Shown here piece after piece: positions 9,473 through 20,262 of a stretch of 41,866 bases of DNA. Location of the stretch: contig JAMOVQ010000089.1 of NCBI GenBank assembly GCA_027067575.1, forward strand, positions 1 through 41,866, given 5' to 3'. The position numbers and the translations under genes are program-made. The notes beneath the pieces are model-generated. The model was given only the letters and a program-made list of their open reading frames with translations. It was not told the origin of the DNA and searched no databases. The stretch's first letter is position 1. Every line of letters begins with the position of its first letter. The DNA is from Thermoanaerobaculia bacterium. GTDB lineage: Bacteria > Acidobacteriota > Thermoanaerobaculia > Thermoanaerobaculales > Sulfomarinibacteraceae.

Positions 9473-10354
9473 TCAGTACGCGTCCAGGATGTAGTAGAGC
9501 GGGTTCACGGCCCGCCCGTTCTTGTGCACCTCGTAGTGCAGGTGCGGCCCAGTGGACCGCCCCGAGCTGCCCACCAGTCCGATCGTCTCCCCGCGGTGGA
9601 CCGTCTGCCCCGGCTCGACGAGGATCCGGTGGAGGTGACCGTAGATCGTCGTGTACCCCATGCCGTGGGAGATCCGGACCACCCGCCCGAACCCGCGCTC
9701 GCGTCCCGTCTCCACCACCACACCGTCCGCAGGCGCCACCACGGGTGTTCCGGCGCGCGCGGCGATGTCGAGCCCCCTGTGGATCGCAAGCCGGCCGGTG
9801 AAGGGATCGCGCCGGCGTCCGAAACCGTCCGTGATCAGTCCGTGGACCGGCGCGATGGTCGGGGTGGAGACGAGCTCCTTCTCCCTGCGACTCAGGGTCT
9901 TCTCGAGCGTCTGGAGCCCCCGGTCGATCCACTCCCCGCGGCGGGCGAGGTCGTCAGCGCTCTCCGGCGCCCGGTCGTAGGGTCCGCCGCGCCCGGCCAT
10001 CGTTCCACCCTCCTCCGCACCGGGGAAGAAGGTGCGATCCGGCTCCAGACCGGCCGCCAGGGCCAGCCTCGCGGTTCGCTCCTCGAACTCCTCGAGCCGC
10101 CCCTGTACCGTGCCGATCGTTCGCTCGAGCTCCTCGTTGGCCTTCTTGAGCTCGAGATTCTCGGCTCGGAGCTTCTCGAGCTCCATGTGGCGGGCCATGC
10201 CCGTTCCGCTGGAGACCACGGCGACGATGGAAAGGACGAAGGCAAGTACGATGGCCGTCCCGCCAGCGACGAGCGCCCGCGTGGAGAAGGAGAGCTTGAA
10301 GAACTTCGCCTTGTTATGGGGGACGATGATCACCGTATTCGTCCGCCGTGCCAT
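9473..10354 (-). CDS. Membrane-anchored M23 (LytM-type) peptidase
   Basis: Likely periplasmic endopeptidase or regulator acting on peptidoglycan cross-links. 293 residues: a basic N-terminus, one membrane segment (about 27-49, rich in Val/Ala/Leu), a coiled coil (about 57-100) and a C-terminal M23 domain (about 168-290). The zinc ligands of active M23 enzymes are present: HRGLDIAA (His and Asp) and HLHYEV (HxH), plus YGHLHR. It should therefore be catalytic, unlike degenerate EnvC/NlpD factors. ATG 10354 is chosen over the ORF-track start because GAGGAGGAGG lies 8 bases upstream and the longer form would run through the promoter region. First gene of the run leading to secA and guaB. Confidence 0.9.
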   Translation of the reverse strand: MARRTNTVIIVPHNKAKFFKLSFSTRALVAGGTAIVLAFVLSIVAVVSSGTGMARHMELEKLRAENLELKKANEELERTIGTVQGRLEEFEERTARLALAAGLEPDRTFFPGAEEGGTMAGRGGPYDRAPESADDLARRGEWIDRGLQTLEKTLSRREKELVSTPTIAPVHGLITDGFGRRRDPFTGRLAIHRGLDIAARAGTPVVAPADGVVVETGRERGFGRVVRISHGMGYTTIYGHLHRILVEPGQTVHRGETIGLVGSSGRSTGPHLHYEVHKNGRAVNPLYYILDAY

Positions 10355-10412
10355 ACCGGCCCTCCTCCTCGAGAGACGCACACCAACCTCCTTCGACCGT
10401 CGAGGCGCGACG

Positions 10413-10441
10413 ATTGTGCCACCCCGCCTCCGAGGTGTCAA
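10413..10441 (-). promoter_or_regulatory. Sigma-70-type promoter for the M23-secA-guaB run
   Basis: Read on the minus strand, TTGACA (10441-10436) is followed after 17 bases by CACAAT (10418-10413). Transcription would begin near 10406, about 50 bases before the M23 start codon. It lies in the 106-base gap after the cytochrome gene, so the M23 run can be transcribed independently of that gene. Confidence 0.7.
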
Positions 10442-10460
10442 ATCAGCCGGGTGGTCTCTG

Positions 10461-11219
10461 TCACTCGCCGGGCGGGTTCTCGTGGAGCCAGCGGACGTAC
10501 GCGGTCAGGACCTCGAGCTCCGTCGAGTCGATCCGGTCGCCCCACGCAGGCATGGCGAGCAGCGGGCCCGCGAGCCCGGGCACGGGAACGCGGACCGGCC
10601 GGGAACCGTCACGAATCACGGCCTGGATCCCCCCGTCACGCCCCGTGGCCTTCCGGTACCGCCCGCCGTACCACCCTGGGACGCGGCCCGCAAGGGAGCC
10701 CGGGTTGGCCACCCCGCCCTCGCCCAGGGGGCCGTGACAGCCGAAACAGCCCATGTCCCGTGCCACGTCGTGGCCCGCGGCGAGCTCGGGATCTTCGGGG
10801 ATCCCCTCCAGGCCCGCCAGCACCGCCACGGCGTGCTGTGCCCCGAGCCACTCCTCGTACTCCAGCCGTCCCGTGTACGGCGGCATCGCCTCGGCGAACC
10901 CCGGCACCGCCTCCCGGCCGTTGAAGATCGCATCCCGGATCACCTCCAGGGAGACGGGAGGCGTTCCGTCCGCGTGCCACCGCCACTGACCGTCCGGCCT
11001 ACGGTGGCAGGCGACACAGGCGGCATCCTCGAGCTCGGCGAACCCGTCGAGGAGGAGGTTCCCCTCGTCCCGGTTGACGGCCCAGCGGACGACGGGAACC
11101 GCCAGGACAGCCGCCACGACGAGGATCCCCAGGACCCACGCCGCCCAGTGCACCCCCCGTCCCGTCTTTCCGGACTTCGCCGCCGGCTGTCTTCTCGACG
11201 TCCGCTTCTTCGCCGCCAC
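10461..11219 (-). CDS. Membrane-anchored diheme c-type cytochrome
   Basis: Probable periplasmic electron carrier, 252 residues. A basic N-terminus and one membrane segment (about 25-46) anchor it. Two haem c attachment motifs follow, CVACH (about 68-72) and CFGCH (about 158-162). Candidate axial methionines are in EAMPPY (about 112) and LAMPAW (about 223), so it looks like two tandem class I cytochrome domains. GTG 11219 is favoured because GGAGGTG lies just upstream. The in-frame ATG at 11240 falls inside a TAGAAT -10-like sequence (11244-11239) and would have no ribosome-binding site. No oxidase or maturation genes are adjacent, so the redox partner is unknown. Confidence 0.85.
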   Translation of the reverse strand: MAAKKRTSRRQPAAKSGKTGRGVHWAAWVLGILVVAAVLAVPVVRWAVNRDEGNLLLDGFAELEDAACVACHRRPDGQWRWHADGTPPVSLEVIRDAIFNGREAVPGFAEAMPPYTGRLEYEEWLGAQHAVAVLAGLEGIPEDPELAAGHDVARDMGCFGCHGPLGEGGVANPGSLAGRVPGWYGGRYRKATGRDGGIQAVIRDGSRPVRVPVPGLAGPLLAMPAWGDRIDSTELEVLTAYVRWLHENPPGE

Positions 11220-11598
11220 GTTCACCTCCGGGAGCCTCATTCTACATGCATGACGGTCCGCGAAGAACGGCCCGGCGTGGTCAAGACAGTGAACCCTTCC
11301 CGCCTTCCACCCCACTCGCCCATCCACTTAGGGACGGGCGAAGTGATGTCTCGGTTTGCCTCCCACAGACACGGAACCCGGAACCGCCCACGTTCGGGAC
11401 CGTCCCGTCGGCGAAGCACGAGGTAGAGAGTGTCCCTCGCTCTGACCAGCGACGAGCAAAGCGAGGTCCCGGTTGACGATTCAGAGGGCCCCACGCCTCA
11501 ACGAGGGGGACTGTCCGCTCGACCCGGCATGAGAAGAGGAGTGTCCCCTTCTTCTGCAGGCCCCGTCGAGAGACGAGTCCCTGTGACGCACTCTCGAG
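11220..11598. other. Gene-free stretch between the cytochrome and a secreted protein
   Basis: Holds the probable cytochrome promoter -10 (11239-11244) and, from about 11420, REP-like palindromic copies described separately. The short ORFs predicted here have no ribosome-binding site and composition like non-coding DNA. I see no gene. Confidence 0.6.
11426..11547. repeat. REP-like palindromic repeat cluster A
   Basis: One exact copy of GAGAGTGTCCCT (11426-11437) and one near copy, GAGGAGTGTCCC (11536-11547). The second is centred in an imperfect palindrome reading AGAAG...CTTCT. More degenerate relatives (GGGGACTGTCC near 11508, GAGACGAGTCCCT near 11573) lie beside them. The same core recurs at 13.36-13.93 kb. 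Short intergenic palindromes with such a core resemble REP elements mobilised by RAYT transposases, but no transposase gene is in the window. Confidence 0.6.
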
Positions 11599-12966
11599 TC
11601 ATGGGAACATGGGGCGGGCCTCGATCCAGGCGGCATCGTCGGCCGAGCCGTCCACGACGGAGAGCCCCGCCGCCACGCCCCCCGCGTGGACCGTTAGCTC
11701 GACGTACCCCGCCGCGACGTCCCCCGCGCCGAGCGCGTGGGCCACCCGGTTGATCTGCAGGAGGCCGTACGCCGGGACCTCACGGTCCGCCTCGGCGCGG
11801 ACCGTTCCTCCGGCGATGATCCGTATGGTGACCTGGGACGGCATCGGCGCCAGTCCGGCGAGCACGAGGTTCGACCGGAACGCCCCGTGCTCCACAAGCC
11901 CGGGCAGGATCCACGTCTGCTCCAGGTCCAGCGGAGCGATGGTCTGGAGGCCGGGTATGGAGATCCCGAACCTCCGACCCTCGCCGTCGACGGCGTAGTT
12001 CCGGCTGGAGACCTGCACGAACCATCCTGGAACGCCCCCGACGACCAGGGTCCCCTTGACGTTGTCCGTGATGCCGAACGCCGTCTGGAGGACATCGTCC
12101 CACGCGATGGACTCGCCGCCCTCCAGGTCGAACGGAATCGAGGGCGCCCCGTCGAGCGTCCCGCCCTCACGGACGAACCGGACCCACCCGGTGAGCCGGA
12201 ACCCCACCGGATTCGTCAGCGTGAGGTCGGAGACGAACGGCACGCCCGACGCGCCCACGATGTGGCTGGCGACCGGCACGACCTGCCGCGCCCTGGTCCC
12301 GCTGGACTCCAGCACCACCGGCACCGGAACCGCGTCGTCCACGGAGAACGCGAGCAACCGCTCCCCCGCGAGCACGTAGAGCGGGTTGCCGGACCTGAGC
12401 AACGCACTCGAGAGCTCGAAAACCCCGTTCTCCTCCGCGTCGCCGTCCGCCCAGTCACCCTCGGTTAAGCTGCGGTAGGAGGGCCAGTGGCCGGGTCGCA
12501 CGGAAATGAAGTAGCAGGTCTCGCCCGGTTCGAGCCCCCGGAGCGTCACCGTACTGCTCCCGGCCTCGAACCCCTCGACGGTGAACGGCGGGTCCGCCGC
12601 CGCCCTGTCGCCCCCGACGGACAGCACGGCCATCTCGCCGTTCAGGAGATCCATGGCCACCAGGAGGTCGCCCTGACCCACAGGGCTGGAGAGCGCGAGT
12701 TCGAGCTCGGGCACTCTGATCGGCCTGTGGTAGATGTCGTTCCTGAGCGACGACCCGGACCTGTGGAAGTGAACAAACCCGACCATGGCGGCGAACGCCT
12801 CCATCCTCTTCCCCGCCTCCCCGGGGTCCTGCGGGAACGTGTAACCCGAGATCACGACCGACGTGGCGCCCTCGCCGACCGGTGCGATCTCGATCGCCGG
12901 GACCACCGGAACGGCAAGAACGGAGACGCCGAGCGCGCACGACATCGCGGTGAGCCAGTGTTTCAT
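11599..12966 (-). CDS. Secreted protein of unknown function
   Basis: 455 residues with a clear signal peptide (MKHWLTAMSCALGVSVLAVP, cleavage near residue 24). The protein is rich in beta-strand-like Val/Gly/Leu patterns with no cysteine-rich or catalytic motif. The C-terminal half (about 225-455) has the pattern PVASHIVGASGVPFVSDLTL-TNP, then a GGES...W.DVL..AFG block and repeated strands. I associate this with modules common in large secreted Acidobacteriota proteins; that is recollection, not a search. ATG 12966 has AGGAGG upstream and a TTGACA promoter at 12991-13020. Probably exported and extracellular or surface-bound. Function not recognised. Confidence 0.8.
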   Translation of the reverse strand: MKHWLTAMSCALGVSVLAVPVVPAIEIAPVGEGATSVVISGYTFPQDPGEAGKRMEAFAAMVGFVHFHRSGSSLRNDIYHRPIRVPELELALSSPVGQGDLLVAMDLLNGEMAVLSVGGDRAAADPPFTVEGFEAGSSTVTLRGLEPGETCYFISVRPGHWPSYRSLTEGDWADGDAEENGVFELSSALLRSGNPLYVLAGERLLAFSVDDAVPVPVVLESSGTRARQVVPVASHIVGASGVPFVSDLTLTNPVGFRLTGWVRFVREGGTLDGAPSIPFDLEGGESIAWDDVLQTAFGITDNVKGTLVVGGVPGWFVQVSSRNYAVDGEGRRFGISIPGLQTIAPLDLEQTWILPGLVEHGAFRSNLVLAGLAPMPSQVTIRIIAGGTVRAEADREVPAYGLLQINRVAHALGAGDVAAGYVELTVHAGGVAAGLSVVDGSADDAAWIEARPMFP

Positions 12967-13457
12967 CTCGACCTCCTTGAGTTCGGGACGAGCCTATTCC
13001 CCCGAAGGCGCCGGTGTCAAACCGCGGTGCCGCGTCCCCTGCGGAAGACCTCCTGGACGGACCTCCCCGCCCCGCCACGGGCCACCCGAGGTGAGGCGGC
13101 CGTCAGGGCGTCTCCGGGAGCCCCCCCCGATACCTGGTGCTCGAGCGGACCAACCCGCCGGAAGGCCGTGTCCCGACCGGCCCTCCAGACGGCGGAACGC
13201 ATGGCGGACACGCCGGGCGGTCTCCGCGCACGGCTCTGCTCCCCGGCGGGCCGGGGGGCGCGGGGGCGACCGCGCCGTGAGACCGGCACGGCAACAGGCG
13301 GGCGGCTCGCTCACGTCGAGAAGGAGAGAACGCAGGCGTCCCTCCCTCGAAGGGCGGGGAGTGTCCCCCGGATCCCGGAGAGGGGGGATCAGGAGCGGGT
13401 CTTCCCGGCCGGGACCCCCGAGACGGTGCGGTATGATGGCTCCGTAAGGAGGCAGCC
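12967..13457. other. Gene-free stretch between divergent genes
   Basis: Contains the minus-strand promoter at 12991-13020, a degenerate REP-like copy GGGGAGTGTCCC at 13356-13367, and a TATGAT -10-like hexamer at 13432-13437 ahead of the 70-aa gene. The predicted ORFs in between are GC-driven and lack ribosome-binding sites. Nothing else is recognisable. Confidence 0.55.
12991..13020 (-). promoter_or_regulatory. Probable promoter of the secreted 455-aa protein
   Basis: Minus-strand TTGACA (13020-13015) is followed after 18 bases by TAGGCT (12996-12991). The -35 is perfect, the -10 is weak. The leader would be about 15-20 bases, ending in AGGAGGTCGAG before the ATG. Confidence 0.5.
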
Positions 13458-13670
13458 ATGGAGATCCCGGGCAAGGTCGCCGTCTACTGTCCGCTGATCG
13501 ATGCCAAGGGCACCGCCGCGAAGCTGATCGCCATCGTGGACGGACACTACCAGCTCGAGACCACGGTCAAGGGCCGGATCCACACCATGTTCCTCCCCGT
13601 CGACCAGACGGCTTTGATCTTCACCGAGCCCGAGCCCGAGCCCGATCCGGAGATGGAGATCGAGCGGTAG
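13458..13670 (+). CDS. Conserved-looking small protein, unknown function
   Basis: 70 residues starting at ATG 13458 with an excellent ribosome-binding site (AAGGAGGCAGCC). The first 54 residues are a compact alternating hydrophobic pattern (VAVYCPLIDAKGTAAKLIAI, then LETTVKGRIHTMFLPVDQTA), suggesting a small beta-rich domain. The last 16 are an acidic Glu/Pro tail (EPEPEPDPEMEIE). There is no signal peptide or membrane segment, so it is presumably cytoplasmic. A -10-like TATGAT lies 20 bases upstream. Codon use matches neighbouring genes, which supports it being real. Isolated between REP-like clusters and not recognised. Confidence 0.75.
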   Translation: MEIPGKVAVYCPLIDAKGTAAKLIAIVDGHYQLETTVKGRIHTMFLPVDQTALIFTEPEPEPDPEMEIER

Positions 13671-13771
13671 GGAGGTCAGACCCCGCGGTACGCCCCCACC
13701 GCACGGCGTGACGAACGTGGCCCGCCAATCGGGCGCCGTGGCGGAGAACGTCCTCCCTCGATGACAGAAAT

Positions 13772-13930
13772 AGGGACACTCTCTTTTCTCTCCTTGCTGG
13801 CAGCGACGCGAGGCGCACTCCTTCCTCTCCCTCGCAAGCGCGCCTCTTTTTGGCCCGCACGAAATAGAGAGTGTCCCTTTCTCGTGCGGGGAGGTGTGCG
13901 AAGCGCGGGGAAGAGAAAGAGAGTGTCCCT
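13772..13930. repeat. REP-like palindromic repeat cluster B
   Basis: Three exact copies of the 12-mer AGGGACACTCTC occur: one on the plus strand at 13772-13783, and two inverted (GAGAGTGTCCCT) at 13867-13878 and 13919-13930. The first two are each preceded by GAAATA and face one another, making a paired inverted arrangement like a BIME. The cluster fills most of the 304-base gap between the 70-aa gene and the Nudix gene. Purine-rich AGAGAAAGAGAG tracts flank the copies. No gene is supported in this gap. Confidence 0.7.
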
Positions 13931-13974
13931 TCGTTGAGTGGGAGGGACCGAGAGGGGCCGGTTCTCGGGAGGGG

Positions 13975-14379
13975 TCAGGTGGTGGGGAAGCCGGCGGTGG
14001 CCAGGATACGGGCGTGGTCGAAGGCGAGGGAGACCCCGCTGAGGTCCCCGAACCAGCGGCAGGCGGCGGCGTCGTCCCCTGCGGACAGTTCGCCGCCGGT
14101 GGGGCGGCAGAGGTAGACCACGCTGACGGTGTGGCCCCGGGGGTCGCGGTTGGGGTCGGAGAAGACGCCGAGGAGCTCCATGATCTCGACCTCGAGCCCC
14201 GTCTCCTCGGCCGCCTCGCGGACACAGGCGTCCTCGCAGCGCTCGCCGTACTCGACGAAACCGCCGGGAAGGGCCCACCTGCCCTCGAACGGCGGACGGC
14301 CCCTTCGGACGAGCACGACGCCCCGCCTGGGGTCGGTGATCACGGCGTCGACGGTCAGCGCGGGGTTCCGGTGCGGCAC
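13975..14379 (-). CDS. Nudix hydrolase (ADP-ribose pyrophosphatase-like)
   Basis: Hydrolyses a nucleoside diphosphate linked to another moiety, using Mg2+ bound by the Nudix box. 134 residues. The full box is present: GGFVEYGERCEDACVREAAE followed by ETGLEV (about residues 39-64), matching Gx5Ex7REUxEExGU. The flanking ALTVDAVI and RWALPGG are typical of the small ADP-ribose/dNTP subgroup. Substrate cannot be fixed. GTG 14379 follows GAGGAGGCCACC and lies 10 bases after the regulator stop, so it is probably last in the pcnB-ligA-regulator operon. Confidence 0.92.
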   Translation of the reverse strand: MPHRNPALTVDAVITDPRRGVVLVRRGRPPFEGRWALPGGFVEYGERCEDACVREAAEETGLEVEIMELLGVFSDPNRDPRGHTVSVVYLCRPTGGELSAGDDAAACRWFGDLSGVSLAFDHARILATAGFPTT

Positions 14380-14389
14380 GGTGGCCTCC

Positions 14390-19112
<4,723 letters not shown>

Positions 19113-19140
19113 TCGCTCACCCGCCTCCCGCGCGGGCCGT

Positions 19141-20172
19141 TCACCCGCCGATCCGGAGCACGATCTTACCAAACTGCTCCGCGCGGTCGAGCCGTTCGTA
19201 GGCGCTGCGGCCCTCCTTCAGCGGGATCACCGAGTCCACCACTGGACGCAGTTCCTTCGCCCGGACCGCCTCGACCATCCTCCGCCAGTCCTCCCGCGAG
19301 CCCATGGTGGACCCGATGATCGACAGCTGGTTCCAGAAAACGAGCCGGATTTCCTCGGCGGGGTTGGGGCCGGATGTGGCGCCGCAGGTGACGATCCGGC
19401 CACCCTTGGCTGCTGCCTTGAGCGATTGCATCCAGGTGGCCTCCCCGACGGAATCCACCACGACGTCCACGCCCCGCTTGCCGGTCAGCTTTCGGACCGT
19501 GCGCGCCACCTCATCGTCGGCGGGGATCGCGTCGTGGGCGCCCAGCTCCAGGGCCCGGCGGAGCTTGTCCTTCGAGCGCGAGGTAACGATCACCCGGGCG
19601 CCAGCCATCGTGGCCAGCTCCAGGCACGCCAGGGAGACGCCGCCACCGATCCCGTGGATCAGCACGGTCTCGCCCGGCCCGAGCCCGCCGCGGGCGATCA
19701 GCATCCGCCACGCGGTCAGGAAGGTCAGCGGGAGCGCGGCGGCCTCCTCCCAGGAGAGGTGTCCGGGCTTCGGGGTGATCCCCGCGGCCTGGACCACCAC
19801 GGCCTCGGCGAAGGTACCGTCAGCGTGCTCCCCCAGAATCCCGTACCGGACGCAGAGCGACTGCTCGCCCTTGGCGCAGAACTCGCACCGGCCGCAAGAG
19901 ATCCCCGGGTCGAAGATCACCTCGTCGCCGGGTGCGATCCCATCCACGCCGGGGCCCACGGCGTCCACCACACCGGCGCCGTCGGCCCCGCCGATGTGAG
20001 GCAGTCCGATGGGCACACCGGGCAACCCGCCGAGGACGAACAGATCCAGGTGGTTGAGTGCGGCGGCCATCAGCCGGACCCGCACCTCACCCGGGCCGGG
20101 TTCGGGCAAAGGCCGCTCGCCGTACACGATCCGTTCGGTTCCGCCATGCTCCTCGAAATAGAGTGCCTTCAT
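19141..20172 (-). CDS. Zinc-lobe MDR oxidoreductase (quinone reductase/alcohol dehydrogenase family)
   Basis: Medium-chain dehydrogenase/reductase of 343 residues, expected to use NAD(P)H. The N-terminal GroES-like domain has PGPGEVRVRLMAAALNHLD. The structural-zinc cysteines are all present in GISCGRCEFCAKGEQSLC (about 93, 96, 99, 107). The Rossmann fold has HGIGGGVSLACLELA (about 173-187). The usual first catalytic-zinc Cys is replaced by Asn (NHLD), as in quinone-reductase-like members, while the His in LPHIGG remains. It may therefore be zinc-free at the active site. ATG 20172 is preceded by AGGGAGGG. Co-directional with pcnB, 28 bases upstream of the chosen pcnB start. Substrate unknown. 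Confidence 0.85.
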   Translation of the reverse strand: MKALYFEEHGGTERIVYGERPLPEPGPGEVRVRLMAAALNHLDLFVLGGLPGVPIGLPHIGGADGAGVVDAVGPGVDGIAPGDEVIFDPGISCGRCEFCAKGEQSLCVRYGILGEHADGTFAEAVVVQAAGITPKPGHLSWEEAAALPLTFLTAWRMLIARGGLGPGETVLIHGIGGGVSLACLELATMAGARVIVTSRSKDKLRRALELGAHDAIPADDEVARTVRKLTGKRGVDVVVDSVGEATWMQSLKAAAKGGRIVTCGATSGPNPAEEIRLVFWNQLSIIGSTMGSREDWRRMVEAVRAKELRPVVDSVIPLKEGRSAYERLDRAEQFGKIVLRIGG

Positions 20173-20198
20173 CGAGAGCGTCCCTCCCTGCAATCGAA

Positions 20199-20248
20199 GC
20201 ACCCCGCGGATGCGGGGTGCCGTGGTCTCACGTCCGGATGACCGGACG
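20199..20248 (-). terminator. Tandem hairpins after the Ig-repeat gene
   Basis: Two perfect stems lie between the Ig-repeat gene stop and the oxidoreductase start: CGTCCGG/CCGGACG with a 4-base loop (20231-20248) and GCACCCCGC/GCGGGGTGC with a 4-base loop (20199-20220). Neither is followed by a T tract on the minus strand, so termination by intrinsic means would be weak. Position supports a boundary between the two transcripts. Confidence 0.5.
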
Positions 20249-20262
20249 GCGGTTGACCGGGC

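Noticed and set aside
5189-9801. 674-aa and 1049-aa plus-strand ORFs over guaB and secA
   Set aside because: Shadow frames of clearly identified minus-strand genes, with biased low-complexity composition.
13017-13447. Overlapping ORFs of 90-194 aa in the gap before the 70-aa gene
   Set aside because: Pro/Arg/Gly-rich on both strands, mutually overlapping and with no start signals.
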